The position numbers were made by a program, and so were the translations under genes. Below are positions 45,636 through 57,904 of a DNA stretch of 64,000 nucleotides, in pieces; position 1 is the first letter of the stretch; each line of letters starts with the position of its first letter. Location: assembly GCF_029962835.1 (NCBI RefSeq), contig NC_080586.1, positions 69,689,001 through 69,753,000 on the forward strand, in the 5' to 3' direction. The notes beneath the pieces are model-generated. The model made no database searches. It saw only the letters and a list, made by a program, of their open reading frames with translations, and was not told the origin of the DNA. Source of the stretch: Magnolia sinica. Taxonomy: Eukaryota > Streptophyta > Magnoliopsida > Magnoliales > Magnoliaceae.

Positions 45636-48234
45636 TATATAATTCCCTTCAGAACCACTCTCCCCACTTGCATTCTGAATTTGAAAGTGTACCAGAGAGG
45701 CCGATTTTCGGTGAGTGCGATTTTGACCATTTTCAAGTTCTCGACTAGGCGATTCTGGCTGATCAAGCATTTTCGTCAGAAGTAATTCCCAACGATCGTC
45801 CGGTGAGTCCTTTTCCCTGTGCCTCTTTTCATTCCTTCCTTTCGAGATGTCATCTGACTTGGAAACCGTTCGGAATTATGATGATGACTCTAAATCGGAG
45901 AGTTCTGATAATGGAAGGGGGGCCTCGGAGGGACCCTTTGAAGATGTTCCCTTGTTCCCCCCACCTCGAAGATAGAAGGAGGCGGGGGCTCAGACTCTTC
46001 GGGCTAGCAAGAAGAAAGCCACCCGAGCCCCCTAGGCCAGAACCACCGAGGTCGCCGAGATGCCAGTTAGTGGGCGGGCCTCGGAGGTAGTCCCCGGAAG
46101 CTCTCTACTATCAGAGTCTCAAATGGGGTAGATCCGCTTAGAGTTTCAAATCCCAGACTCCATACGGATAAGGACCCGAGAGCCTCTTAATACTTCTAGC
46201 ATGCCCACTGAGGGAGAAGTTGCCATTTTTCTCTGTGCACTGCAATGTGGAGTCCGACTTCCTTTGCATCCCTTCGTCCGACCCATCACCGCCTACCTCA
46301 AACTAGCACCTGCGCAGTTCACTCCCAACACTTGGAGGGTGTTAATTTCTTCCTTCATTATCTGGTGTCAAGTTGAAAATCCAGAGTTGACTCCAAAAGA
46401 GCTGATAAGCTTGTACCTGGTCAAGCACAACAGTCAAGAACCATGGTACTACTTCACGACCCGAGGCGGCAAAGGGTCGGGGTTGGTGATGAACCTTCCA
46501 TCTTCCAACAAGGACTGGAAGAACAAGTGGTTATGGGCTGCGGGCAAGTGAGAGGCTCCAGAGGCGGAGGTCGGGACTCTGATGACTCGGGTCCCCACCC
46601 GATTCTCAAAACCAGGTCCAACTTTAAGCATTTTTCCTCCCTTCACCCCTTTTACTTACTCCAATCTGACTGAAGTTCTCTTTTATCCTTTTAAATTTCC
46701 CAAGGGGCATGCCACTCCTCACCTTAGACCAGAAGAATCGTGCTGCTAAGGCTAAGGCACGATCGGGAGAGCTTCACTCTTGGTCGGACTTGATCACCGC
46801 CACCAACCTTCACTGGTCTGGGCTTTGCAAGTCTCCGCCTCTCCTAATATCCTTCAGTAAGTTTCTCTTCCATCTCCTTCTGGAGAGGCCAAACTTATAC
46901 ATTTCGTTAGCTAAGTAATTATCCTCTATGCAGGCATGGCCGAGGCATCTGGTTCCCAGAGGAGGAAAGCTGCCCCGACAGCGGAGGAGATGTTGAGGGC
47001 CGAGCCCCGGATGAAGACTACCATTCGGAGACGACAGACTGCTTCGTACGAAGAGGGCCCCTCCGATCCCGCTCCTGTATTTACAACTCCGACCGCAGCC
47101 CCCGCTGTGGTGCCCGTCGAGACCCGGGTCCCAGCAATCATTATTCCAACTCCAGCAACCATAACTCCTTCAGCAGCAATCATAAATCCTTCCCTTCCTC
47201 CTATCGCCGTTCTCCCCACTACAGAGGCCCGTCTTGTAGCCCCCTGCATAGCCGTCCCTTCGTCATTCGAATGAGAGGCGACCGTCCGGATCGCCGATGG
47301 CATGATCTCCCCCCTAAAGCCGGGAATGATGTCGGGGCCGAGGCTCAGGCCTCGGTTGGTAGTTGGACTGGAGCCGAGGAGGCTACAGGCTCAGTCCAAG
47401 TGAGGACGAGGGTGGGAGGTTTGAACCGGGCTACCACCTATCTTGCATGACGCCTTGGGCTACCAAACATGCCCCATACGAAGATATAGCCCGCCTCCTT
47501 AGCAAGTCGGACAGCTCCTTGAATGACATGACTTCTGTATTTTATATGGTATTTATATCAACTTTCCTTGCCTTTTTGCACTTACTGCTTCCGAGTGCTT
47601 ATTCTCTTATTTTTGTTCAATCTGTCTCGAAGCTCCTTCGGCTCGAGAGAGGGCGCGGGAGTTGGAAAAGAGAGAAGCTGAGGTGGAGGCCCTCAAGACT
47701 GAAGTGGGGATCTTGCAGGATGAAGCCACTTTTCTCTGACTTAAGTAGGGCAAGCTGCATAGGCAGCTTGAGGACGGGAAGGTTAAGGAGCTTCGGCTGC
47801 AGAAAATCACAGATAACTTCAAAGCCCAATGTGACGCTACAATCGTCGAGCTGACACGTACCAGGGCTCACGCAGATTCCCTGGCCATGGAGAACACCCA
47901 ATTGGGTGAAGTCCTTGAGTGGACTAAGGCTAAGGCGGCAGAAGAGCAAAGCCGAGCTGTCTCTCAAGTGATGGAGGCTCAGCGGGCTGAAGACGACGCC
48001 TCCCTGGCTGTAGTGGTGGCAGTAACGGTGGACGCCTTCAAGGCCTCAAAGGAGAGTGAAGCTAAAGCCACCAAGTTTTACAACTGTGGCTTTAATGCTT
48101 GTAATGAGGTGGTCCAGGACTTGTATCCGGACCTTAACCTTGAACCCCTGTGGTCTGAAGACACTGGAGAGAAACCCGCAGAGGACGTCCGCCCGGACCA
48201 AGCCCCCGATTCCCAAGCCCCTCCGATTGCATAG
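45636..48234 (+). mobile_element. Antisense ORF region of Tat element 1 with its own TATA box
   Basis: A TATA-like box (CTATATAAT, about 45637-45645) precedes an ATG at 45847 reading MSSDLETVRNYDDDS, comparable to the MSSD start in Tat element 2. The main domain at 46201-46551 has GEVAIFLCALQCGVRLPLHP, FTPNTWRVLISSFIIW, EPWYYFTTRGGKGS and LPSSNKDWKNKWLW, which I recognise as the putative gypsy-type transposon domain. A likely intron (CTTCAG/TAAG to ATGCAG) leads to a proline-rich part (from 46936). A coiled-coil C-terminal part (47640-48234) ends near 48234. The function is unknown. Broken fossil with several breaks. Confidence 0.75.
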
Positions 48235-48921
48235 TTTTCAATATATCTTCTTCATGACTAACATGAACTTAATTACTTTTTGTGAATGTTGTGGTGGATT
48301 TATTTTTCGACTCTTTGGATGATGATGATTTTTGACCCTTTAGAAAGGGCGCTCGGATGATTGCTTTTATACATGCTAATTTGTAGTTACTTTCTCGATG
48401 TTAGATGTTGATTGTTGATTGTTAAACCGATCCGTTGACAGGTCGATTTATTTCTAGGCATGGTCGAGCCGACCCCTTAAATGGGCAGGCCTTTCCAATG
48501 CCGTCTCATAGAATTCACAAGCCTTTATGGCCTGGTCATTGTTTGAGTCCGAACCCCTAGGGGGTCGGATCGTCCCACGAATGGCGAGAGACCTCCGCTC
48601 CAATCGTTAGTCGGGTGATGGGCCGACTCCTCCATTGGGGAGTCGGGTCATCTTTTAGCTTTTCCCCTTACTTAGAGGGGATGCCTTGTCTAGTTTTCGT
48701 GGGGTTACGCTCTAACCCCTTCTTTAAGGGATCAGCTCGTCCAGTCTGCCTCTGCATATGAGAGGCGACTTTTTCTTTAGAAGATAATATGGCTGTGGAA
48801 GAAGCCATGAATTTCATTAAGAGCCTTAAAGGCTAGTTGTTCAAAGACGTACATTTATTTGAGAGCCTTAAAGGATAGTTGCTCGGAGGCGCACACTTAT
48901 TTGAGAGCCTTAAAGGTTATT
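48235..48921. other. Non-coding spacer inside Tat element 1
   Basis: Lies between the end of the antisense ORF and the end of integrase on the other strand. It contains short direct repeats of GAGAGCCTTAAAGG(A/C/T)TAGTT-like sequence (near 48818, 48860 and 48902). No coding is recognised. Confidence 0.55.
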
Positions 48922-51900
48922 TCATAATGAATAGTAGACCTTTAAATGCTCGGCATTCCAGGAATGGGGGAGCTGGCGGCCCTCGAGATCTTCTAAGTGG
49001 TAGGAGCCTGCTTTAGTCGATCGAACCACACGATACGGCCCTTCCCAGTTAGGTCTGAGCGCCCCAGCCCCTGGCTTAGCAATGCTCTGGGAGACCCAGC
49101 GAAGGACCAAGTCTCCTGGGGGGAACCGCCTGACCTTGACTTTGGAATTATAGAATCGTACCACCTGTTGATGCCGAGCAGCTACTCGGAGTGCCGAGAT
49201 GTCTCTGATTTCTTCAAGAAAATCTAGGTTAGCTACGATCTGCTCGGAGTTTTGGTTCTCTTGATAGTTTCTCACCCGAGTAGTGGGAAGGCTGATTTCT
49301 ACTGGCACCATTACTTCCGAGCCGTAGGAGAGCAAAAATGGTGTTTTCCTAGTAGAGGACTGGATTGTGGTCCTGTTAGCCTAAAAGGATGAATGGAAGC
49401 TCCTCGGCCCAATTACCTTTCACTTTTTCCAATCTTATTTTGAGATAGTGTTTGATAACCTTATTAACCGCTTCCACCTGTCCATTGGACTGTGGGTGTC
49501 GAGGCAAGGAATAAGCATTTATGATGCCAAGCCCTCGACACATGTTTCGAAACTTGTCATTGTCGAATTGCCCACCATTGTCTGATACGATGACGCTCGG
49601 AATCCCAAACCGGCATATGATGTTTTTCCAGACGAAGTCAATCGTTCTCTGTACCGTGATCTTGGAAACCAGCTTGGCCTCAGCTCATTTGGTGAAATAG
49701 TTGACTGCGATGATGGCGAACTTGACCTGCCCCTTCCCTGTGGGTAAGAGGCCGATGATATCGATCCCCCACTGAGTGAACGGCCATGAACCGCTCATGG
49801 GAGTCATTTTCTATGCGAGTTGTCTCAGCATAGCTGAAAAGCATTGGCATTTATTGCATTTTTTAACGTAATCTTTTGAGTCTCACTTGAGGGTCGGCCA
49901 AAAGTACCCTTGCCAAAGTATCTTCAGGGCCAAGGTTCAGCTGTCAGAATGGTTTCTGTAGATTCCTTCATGAATCTCCCAGATAACATAGTCTGCCTCG
50001 TCGGGTCGAAGGCACCTGAGGTAGGGTTGAGAGTGACCTTTCTTGTATAGGATACCATCGAGGACAATGTACCTCATAGCTCAGACTCTCAGGCGCTTGG
50101 CCTCCTGTTTATCTGAGGGTATCTCACTAGATGTGAGGTAGTTAAAGATTGGGTCCATCCAGTTTGGAGTAACGTGTACTGGATTGACTTCCCTCTTTTC
50201 TTCCTGGTCGATGCTCAGACGTTCTATGAATTCAAAGGGGATGATTCGTGGGATTTTCCCTTCTGTAGCTAAGGCGAGCCTTGCTAGGGCGTCGGGCCAC
50301 GAATTTTCTGCTCTAGGGATCTGATGGATAATGCAACTCCAAAATCTTTCAATTAATTTCCTTGCTTCATCTAGATAGGCGATCATCCTCATCTCCTTGG
50401 CTTCGTACTTAGTGAATATGTGGTTTACTACTAGCTGAGAGTCGCATCGGACCTAAAGAGACTGGACACCTAGACTCGCTACTAATCTGAGTCCAGCAAG
50501 CAAAGCCTCATACTCCGCCTCTTTGTTCGAGGCCTTAAAGCGGAGTCTGATCGCGTACTGGATGGACGTGGAGTCAGGTGCGACCAGAACGATTCCTATT
50601 CTGGCCTGCTTAGCGTTAGGCGATCCGTCTACATAGAGAACCCATCTTGGTTCCGACATTGCCTTCTAATCACTCAGAGGAACAGGTGGAGTCGTTTCGA
50701 CTTGAGCGTTAATTTCTTCTACACTCGGGAGGGTAAGTTCGGCGATGAAGTCGGCCACAGCTTGGCCCTTGATTGCCGTCCTTGGACGAAACGGGATGTC
50801 GAATTCACCAAGTTCGATGGCCCACTTGGTTAGTTGACCCGAGACTTCAGGTCTCTGGAGGACTTGTTTGAGAGGGGAATCAGTCAACACAATGACCGAG
50901 TGGGCTTGGAAGTACGAACGTAACCTCCGAGCTGAAATGATGAGGTTGAGCACTACTTCTCCAGGGGCGGATATCTCGTCTCTGCAGGTACCATAGCCTT
51001 ACTCACGTAATGTACAGGATGTTGCTTGCCTCCGACCTCTCTAATCAGGGCTGAGCTGACGGCCGAGGCTAAGACTGCCAGATATAGGAATAGAGGCTCG
51101 CCTTCCTCAGGCTTGGACAGCAGGAGGGCATGCTCAGATACTATTTCAATTGCTAGAAGGCTTGTTCGAATTCTGATGTCCATTCTGCCTTCTTATGACC
51201 CTTCAACTGTTGGAAGAAAGGGAGGCACTTGTCTGTTGCTCTGAATATGAAGCGTCCGAGCGCTACGACTCGCCCTGTGAGGCATTGTATTTCTTTGATG
51301 GTCCAAGGCAAACTCATGTTTAGGAGTGCTTTGATTTTGTCAGGATTTGCTTCAATGCCTCTCTAGCTGACCTGAAACCCAGAAATTTTCCTAAACCGAC
51401 TCCGAAAGCGCACTTTACAGGATTCAGCTTCATCTGATACTCTTGGAGGATGGTAAATGTTTTCTCAAGATCCATCAGGTGATCGGATGCCTTGATACTT
51501 TTTACTAGCATATCGTCGACGTACACCTCCATAGCGCATCCGATCTGTTTGAAAAATATCTGATTTACCAATCTCTGATATGTAGCCCCAGCATTTTTCA
51601 GGCCAAATGGCATGACCCGGTAACAGTAGAGTCCCTTGTTTGTGACGAAGGTAGTCTTCTGCCTATCTGGGGGATGCATTACGATCTGGTTATACCGGGA
51701 ATAGGCATTCAGGAAAGAGAGTAATTCATAGTCGGTCGTACTGTCTACCAACTGGTCAATTCGAGGCAATAGGAAGCTATCCTTAGGACACACCTTATTC
51801 AGATCTGAGTAGTCTACGCAGACCTGCCACCTCCCATTGGATTTTTTGACAAGTACCACATTTGTGATCCAGTCAGGGTAATACACTTCTTCTATGAAGT

Positions 51901-53090
51901 TAGCATCGAGTAGGACAGAGAACTCTTCGGCAATGGCCTCGTACCGCTCGGCATCAAATGGTCTTCTCTTTTGTTTTACGGGTTTATGGTCTGGGTCCAC
52001 GTTCAGCCTATGGACCAAGATGTCAGGAGAGATTCCTGGCATGTCCGCATGCGACCATGCAAAGACGTCCCTGTGTTGTCACAGAAAGGCGAGCATTTTG
52101 GACCGTTGTTCAGAACTTAGTGATGTTCCAAGCTGGATGGTCTTGCTTGGGTCCACTTCATCGAGGGGCACTTTCTCCAAATCTTCCACAGATGAATTCT
52201 CTATGGATCCTCGGGGATCCAAGACGTTGATAGCAAGCATTTGCTTCACGAATCCCTTTTTTACTGCTATGGCATAACACCTCCGAACCTTGAGCTGATC
52301 GCCTCAGAGGTAACCTATTCCCCCCTCGGCCGGGAACTTTATCATCAGGTGATAAGTGGAGACGACTGCCCTCATTGCGTTGAGCAAGGGTCTGCCCAAA
52401 ATGATATTGTGTATGGATAGTACATTGACAACAAGGAAGTCTACCATTAGGGTGACTTGATGCTGTCCTTCTCCAGCAGTTACTGGGAGGGAAATGGCCC
52501 CTCCGGAGATCACCCTCTCCCCAGTAAAGCCATGCAGGGGGGGTCTTCATAAGTTGAAGGCATGACCTTGGAATCCCCATTCTTTCGAAAGCCTCAGAGT
52601 AGACAACGTCGGCCGAGTTGCCTGTGTCAACCAGAATGCGATATACTTTGTGGTTAGTTATGGTCATGGTAACTACCAGGGCATCGTCGTGCGGTTGCTG
52701 AATCCCGCGGGCATCGTCCTCAATGAAGGTAAGGCTGCATGGGCTGACCCGAAGTTCTTTGCTAAGCCGCTCAATCAAGTGGATGTAATGTTCTGGATCA
52801 GGCTTCCGAGAGTGGGCTTTTCGAGCCCTGTTTGAATCTCCCCCACCAAACAAGCCCCCAAAAATGGTGCGGATTTCAGCTGGCTCTTCCGTAGGGTTAT
52901 TCGGTCGTTCTTGTCTTTGCTCTTCATTCCAAGCGGTCCTTTCTCTCTTGGTGTATCGGCGCAGATATTCCTTTCGGATAAAGGGCTCGATCTCATCCTT
53001 GAGAGCCACGCAATCATCTGTATTGTGGTCGTGGTCCAGATGAAAGCGGCAGAACTTGCGTTTATCCCGGTGTTCCAGGTCGGCCTTCAT
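48922..53090 (-). mobile_element. Tat element 1 pol region
   Basis: Minus strand, listed from its 5-prime side: protease with ILVDTGNSADVVYSEAF (within 52158-53090); RT with VLVKKSNGRWQVCVDYSDLN, YRVMPFGLKNAGATYQRL and EVYVDDMLVKS (51320-52042); Gypsy RNase H segments (50666-51183) with LYLAVLASAVSSALIRE and QLTKWAIELGEFDI; archaeal-type RNase H with RWVLYVDGSPNAKQARIGIV and NKEAEYEALLAGLRL (50081-50659); and integrase with an end segment LRPNWEGPYRVVRSTKAGSY (48922-49335). The dual RNase H is the Tat hallmark. Broken. Confidence 0.9.
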
Positions 53091-54474
53091 ACAAACAAGC
53101 CAATTCAGAAGTTTCTCTCCTCGGATATCCAGAAGGATCTGCTCGGCGGTCGTGTTGAGAGGGGTGTAGGAACGAAATCTCCCTTCTGGCTTCCTGCTCA
53201 GACGACGATCGTGGGGAGTGAGATCATCGAACCCTTTGTTGGGAGGCTGGGATTCCTCGTTCTTAAGCCTCTTCCCTTTACCATTTGGCTCTTACACTTG
53301 GATATTTTTGCAAGCATTGGAGAATTTCTCGGCATTAGTGTATTTCTGAGCTCTAGCAATGAGTTCCACCAACGTCTTTGGTGGGTTCTTTCCAATGGAG
53401 AACGTGAATTTCTCTTCTTTCAGGCCGCTGAACACGGCTGCAAGTGTCATCTTGTCGTCGTAATCTTCTATCAACAATGCTTCCTCATTGAACCGAACAA
53501 TATAATCTTTCAATGACTCCTTTGGCTCTTGCTTGACAGCAAACAGGTGAGTGTTGGATTTTCGACTTCTCTTAACACTTATGAATTAGGTAAGGAATAG
53601 TCGACTCAACTCTGCAAAGGAACTAATGAAATTTGGCTTGAGCTGCCGATACTAACTCCGGGTGGATCCTATGAGCGTGATTGAGAATCCTCGGCACATC
53701 ATTACATATGTTGTCATCTGGATCTGCATCCACGATCGATAAACTTTCACGTGCTCAGATGGGTCTCCGGACCCAGAGTATTGGATGACAAGAGGAATCC
53801 GGAACCTCTGGGGCATCACCTCGTTCATAATGTCCAAGGTGAAGGGAGGTTCGGTCTCTTCCATCATCACTTGAACTACGGTGGGAATTGACGTTGGCTG
53901 TTGTTTCTTTTCCAGCGCTAGAAACTTGTCGTTGAGGTCCGCAAACCGTTTTCCCAAGGGTCTTTGTTTTCCACAACGATCTCTTCAGTGTCTTCCCTCT
54001 CTGGAGTTCTCCTTCCCCTCCTCCGTTCTAACCGATGATGGAGTTCCGTTGGTGCTAGGGCCAAAGTGACCAAAGCATTGGTCGGAGCTCGAGTGGCTGT
54101 GTTTCGAGTCGAGACTCGGACTTGGGTCGGAGGAGGATTCTGACCCGAAACCCGCATCTGGGGGTGTTGAGGCACCTCATGCCTTGCACTCCTTGGCGCG
54201 GAGTGAGCTTCCACAACAAGACCGATCGGCTCGGGAGCAGGGTTTTCCTAAGTCGGGCACAGTTGCAGCTCCTGTTGTTGCTTCATCCGGTTTACTTCAT
54301 CGTGCAGGGCCTCTATCTCGTTCTGCATGGCTCGATACTTACTAACCCGATTACGAGAACGCTGGGAAGGCCTTGGAGGAGGAGCGAGTCTGTTCATTTA
54401 GCTTTGGTCCGCGGCTACTACTTTCTTCTTTCCTCTAACCATTATGCTCGAAATAGGAACCTGACCTTTTGTAT
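53091..54474 (-). mobile_element. Tat element 1 gag region
   Basis: Minus strand: a gag core with FTLDIMNEVMPQRFRIPLV, SGDPSEHVKVYRSWMQIQM (53652-53957) and DYIVRFNEEALLIEDYDDKM (53292-53513). A zinc-knuckle-like segment near the 3-prime end of gag (CRFHLDHDHNTDDC, in 52158-53090) marks the passage to protease. Broken fossil. Confidence 0.85.
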
Positions 54475-54500
54475 CAGATTCCCACAGACGGCGCTAAAAA
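54475..54500 (-). promoter_or_regulatory. Tat element 1 primer-binding site
   Basis: Directly after the LTR end GCGTCAACA the minus strand reads TTTTTAGCGCCGTCTGTGGG, the TGGCGCCGTCTGTGGG-type site found next to 5-prime LTRs of many plant Tat elements. I do not name the tRNA. Confidence 0.75.
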
Positions 54501-55103
54501 TGTTGACGCAAAAATCTGGTTCACCCTTCGCCGAGCTCCGAGCACTTGAGCCTAGCCCTGTGTGCCTGCACAAGAGAAGGACAAAGGAGACCCTGGCTAG
54601 AGCAGGGGACCCTCCGATGCCAAAGTCAGGCTAGGAATCTGGGTCTAAGTAGTGTAGCTGGGGTTTAGGGTGTGAGTTGTTCCTGACTGCCGGATGGTCT
54701 GGGTCCGTTAATCTCGGCACGATTCACTCAATCAGGAGGATTTTCAGATCGTGGAGATATCGTGCGTAATCCAGGGATCGTGTAGCGTATCAATGGGCGA
54801 AGTTGGCAAGCACGTCCACTTAAGGCAATTTCTTAGTTTAGCATCTGAGATGTTCCGCCCTGGTCTCGGCTCGGGACATTCTTCTCCGGATGACGATGAA
54901 GATGAGGACAAGGACGATCCCTTGGTTCGGATGTCCTTCTTCGCGTGAGTATGAGCCCTGGGCTCGAAGGTTATTCCCTTGGCTCAGGTGCTTTGATGTT
55001 GCTCTCCTCATCAGTGTTCATTATTTTGGGTGATCTTTCGCTCGATCGGACTACAAAGACGCAAGTCCTTGGAACTATAACAGGCTCGGATCTTCCCATA
55101 ACA
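54501..55103 (-). repeat. Tat element 1, 5-prime LTR (right)
   Basis: 603 bp, TGTTGACGCAAAAATCTGG to ATCTTCCCATAACA, colinear over its whole length with 44607-45209, with no length difference. Confidence 0.9.
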
Positions 55104-55957
55104 AAAATATCAACCGCTTAGATCACACAACCATTACAAAATAAAAACCCCAACCACCACATGTACAACCTTTCAGCCTACCATTTGGAACTTCAGTTTG
55201 TACAACTGGTTGGATGGTACAAGTAGGGTTTTTTGATTTAGGGAGATTTATTTGTTACTCTGGCTGTGTATGACACTTACAATGCGGCCACTTGGAAAAT
55301 GGTACAAACGGCATGTATCAACTCAAAACAAAACCATCTAAATTGTCGACTTGACTGTCGCTAAGCTACATTCCAAAACTTAGATCGGTTAAACAATCCT
55401 AATCTCTAATTCTTGGACGCTTGTTCATTAAAATACGACCAATCTGATGGTCAAATTATAAGACAAGCTTCATTTTTCTTCATGGTACATTTAAATTTGA
55501 TACATATAATTTTGACGGTTTAGTTTGAATTACTTGTACAATGCTTGCCAGATGGGGAAAGAAAATGAGGAAGAAAAAATGAGAGAGGCATATGAAAAGA
55601 TAGGCTATATTAGAAATGTTTTTTTACAGAAAGGGAAAATGGAACACTGAGGCTATTTCAAACACCTGATTAGGTGGTATTGAATTGCATTAGATGGAAT
55701 TAACATCATTATTATATGTCTGGAAATTCAATCTTATACTTGAGATTGAATGCTTCCTCAAAAAAAAAAAAAACTATTTTGCATGTAATTAACTTTTGGT
55801 GGGCTCTGGAATTGTAATTAACGGACCAAATTTCACAACGGGTGTCGGTCACTTATATACATATACAACTCAAGTGTCATAGGTAGAGGTGTACATGAGC
55901 CGAACCGAGTCACTAGTGTCAGTCACTTATATACATATACAACTCAAGCGTCATAGG
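55104..55957. repeat. Family Y MITE relative and a 74-bp tandem duplication
   Basis: 55270-55560 resembles the MITE at 4551-4919 (TATCAACTCAAAACAAAACC, GATCGGTTAAACAATCCTAA, TTTGAATTACTTGTACAATG). 55842-55915 and 55916-55989 are direct copies, 74 bases apart, of GGTCACTTATATACATATAC and following sequence; each copy includes the start of the next hAT-type element. The rest is unrecognised. Confidence 0.65.
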
Positions 55958-56571
55958 TAGAGGTGTACACGAGTTGAACCGAGTCGAGCTTGGCACAGCT
56001 CGACTCAGCTCGGCCACTAGCTGGCCTCAGTTTGAACTCAGCTTGTCTTGGTCCTCGAGCTTAACTAGCCAGCTCGACTCGGTTCAGTCAGCAGCTCGGG
56101 ACTGTTCGAGCTGAGTTCGAGCCGAGTTTGCCTATATAGCATTTTCATAAACACATGGACTGTACCTTCAAATTCTCACTGTATGTAAAACACCAGCAAT
56201 GGTTTTACAGATATTTCATCAAACACCTTGTAGGCAACATCAAAATCAAGAAAAAATAGTATTTGTTTGATAAAACATACCTTCCTTGCCACCAGCTAAC
56301 ACTTCGTTGAGTCATTTCATCAAACACTTCTTGAGCAACATTAATATCAAAGTAGCCGAGTCACCGACCTGGTTCGATCCGAGTTCGATTCGAGTTGGGT
56401 TCGATCCGAGTCAAGCTCGGGCAAGCTCGAACTTAGTTCAAAATTATTTCAAGCTCAAAAATTAGCTCAACTCGGCTCGAACTCAATTTCGAACCGAGTC
56501 GAATTGGGCTTTTTCGAGTCGAGTCGAGTCGAGTGAGCTAACCGAGCAAACTCGGTTCATGCACAGCCCTA
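55958..56571 (+). mobile_element. hAT-type non-autonomous element
   Basis: 614 bp, TAGAGGTGTACACGAGTTG to TCATGCACAGCCCTA, with the full family layout: CTCGACTCAGCTCGG-rich left arm, CATTTTCATAAACACATGG, CAGATATTTCATCAAACACC, a second TCATTTCATCAAACACTT word, then a GAGTCGAGTCGAGT right arm. Flanking octamers gtcatagg and gtcacatg agree at 6 of 8 positions, so the duplication has decayed. Confidence 0.85.
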
Positions 56572-56989
56572 GTCACATGTATAGGGTGCGTATGGATGGA
56601 CAGCGTGGTAAAAACACATTCATCAATGTGGGGCCCATAAATATAACTGATTTCAAAATCTGCTTCTATTTTCTTTCAAGATGGGGAATGTCAAATACCT
56701 ATATTAATATAACTGTTCCATGATTCTCAAAATTTATATTTATATTGAACCAAATGCAATTCTATCACTTAATAGTGTTGAGAGTGACTTGAAATTTATA
56801 TTTATGTTAAACCAAATGCAATTCTATCACTTAATAGTGTTGAGAGTGACGTGTTCGCACTATTTCCGTTTTCCGTTGAGAGTGACTCGTTCTCACCGTT
56901 TCTCTTGTTGTGACCCCTCACCGAACTCCTTTATCCACTTAATGTCAAAGCTGATGTCATAGCATCAGACACACAACAAATGCTTAAAG
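56572..56989. repeat. Spacer with a 62-bp tandem duplication
   Basis: 56730-56791 and 56792-56852 are near-identical copies (AAATTTATATTTATATTGAA, then ACCAAATGCAATTCTATCAC, then TTAATAGTGTTGAGAGTGAC). A third partial GTTGAGAGTGAC occurs near 56874. Otherwise nothing is recognised. Confidence 0.7.
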
Positions 56990-57540
56990 CGAATGTCATG
57001 CTGTCATCCAAGGAGCCACATGGAACCTTTGTGGATAGTCACTTCGCCTTGATGGAATTGGTCCAGCATAGGTTCCATGGAGCCCACCCTGATATATGGA
57101 TTTTACCAACACCATTATCCATTTTCATATGAGCCTAAAAATGAGACAAATACAAGGTTCAAGTGGACAACACCGTGAGGATTGAATGTGTATCATTAAA
57201 AACTTCTTAGGAGTTAGGAGTTACATATATTTTGGATGAAGCTGACATTTGTGTTTTCCCTTCATTAGTTTCTATATAATTTTATGAATTGATTGGATGG
57301 CAAATAAACATTATGATAAGCCTTACAAATGTTTCAACCGCGTGCATCATCATCACTAGTGGTTCTTGTGGTGCGGTCTTGTGGTGCGGTCCATTTAAGC
57401 TCAACGATCTGCCTCATTTTTTGGCTCATACCCTATAACGATTTGGAAAAATGGATGAGCAACCTAGATAAAACCCATACACCAGGGTATTACCCATGTA
57501 AAACACATACATCACAACAGGCCCTATAGAACTTTACATA
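56990..57540. repeat. Family X (Mutator-related) dispersed repeat copy
   Basis: It follows the family order: GAGCCCACCCTGATATATGG, CATATGAGCCTAAAAATGAG, AAGCTGACATTTGTGTTTTC, CCTTCATTAGTTTC, GGTGCGGTCCATTTAAGC, then AAAATGGATGAGC and a closing word similar to the opening one in inverse sense. No clean terminus or duplication was found. Confidence 0.6.
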
Positions 57541-57819
57541 GACCGATTCCATACAGGCGAAAGCAGAAGCATCCAACCAAATTTATGTGCAGACACAATG
57601 TGATGTATTTGTTTATCCATGTCATTCATCTCTTTTTTAATATTATGTTAAGGTATGGATCAAAAAATAGGCAGATCTAGCGCTATAGTGGATCACACTA
57701 GATATAACTATTGCATTTAATGCTTTGTATATTTAATATAACTCAAGTTTACTATTTGGTTTTGTCGGCTAGAGTGTTGTATCTACCTTATTTTTGGGCT
57801 GATACTCTGAGATAATCTT

Positions 57820-57850
<31 letters not shown>

Positions 57851-57904
57851 CATTATGATGGGCCCCACAGATCTAGTTGACATGTAAATTACTTCCCATT
57901 AGAT
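57541..57904. repeat. Spacer with (GA)n microsatellite
   Basis: GA repeat at 57821-57850, followed by GATGGGCCCCACAGATCTAG. No coding signal. Confidence 0.6.

Larger units (their letters stand above)
44607..55103 (-). mobile_element. Tat-type Ty3/Gypsy element with both LTRs
   Basis: 10,497 bp in minus orientation. LTRs of equal length (603 bp) lie at 44607-45209 and 54501-55103. The flanking pentamers are taaat and aaaat. On the minus strand come PBS-like sequence, gag, protease, RT, RNase H, a second archaeal-type RNase H, integrase, then an antisense ORF on the plus strand, PPT and 3-prime LTR. The second RNase H and the antisense ORF are characteristic of the Tat/Retand lineage. I count about 45 differences between the LTRs by eye (near 7-8%), mostly transitions: millions of years or more depending on the host rate. 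The coding part is broken, with roughly ten breaks. Confidence 0.9.
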
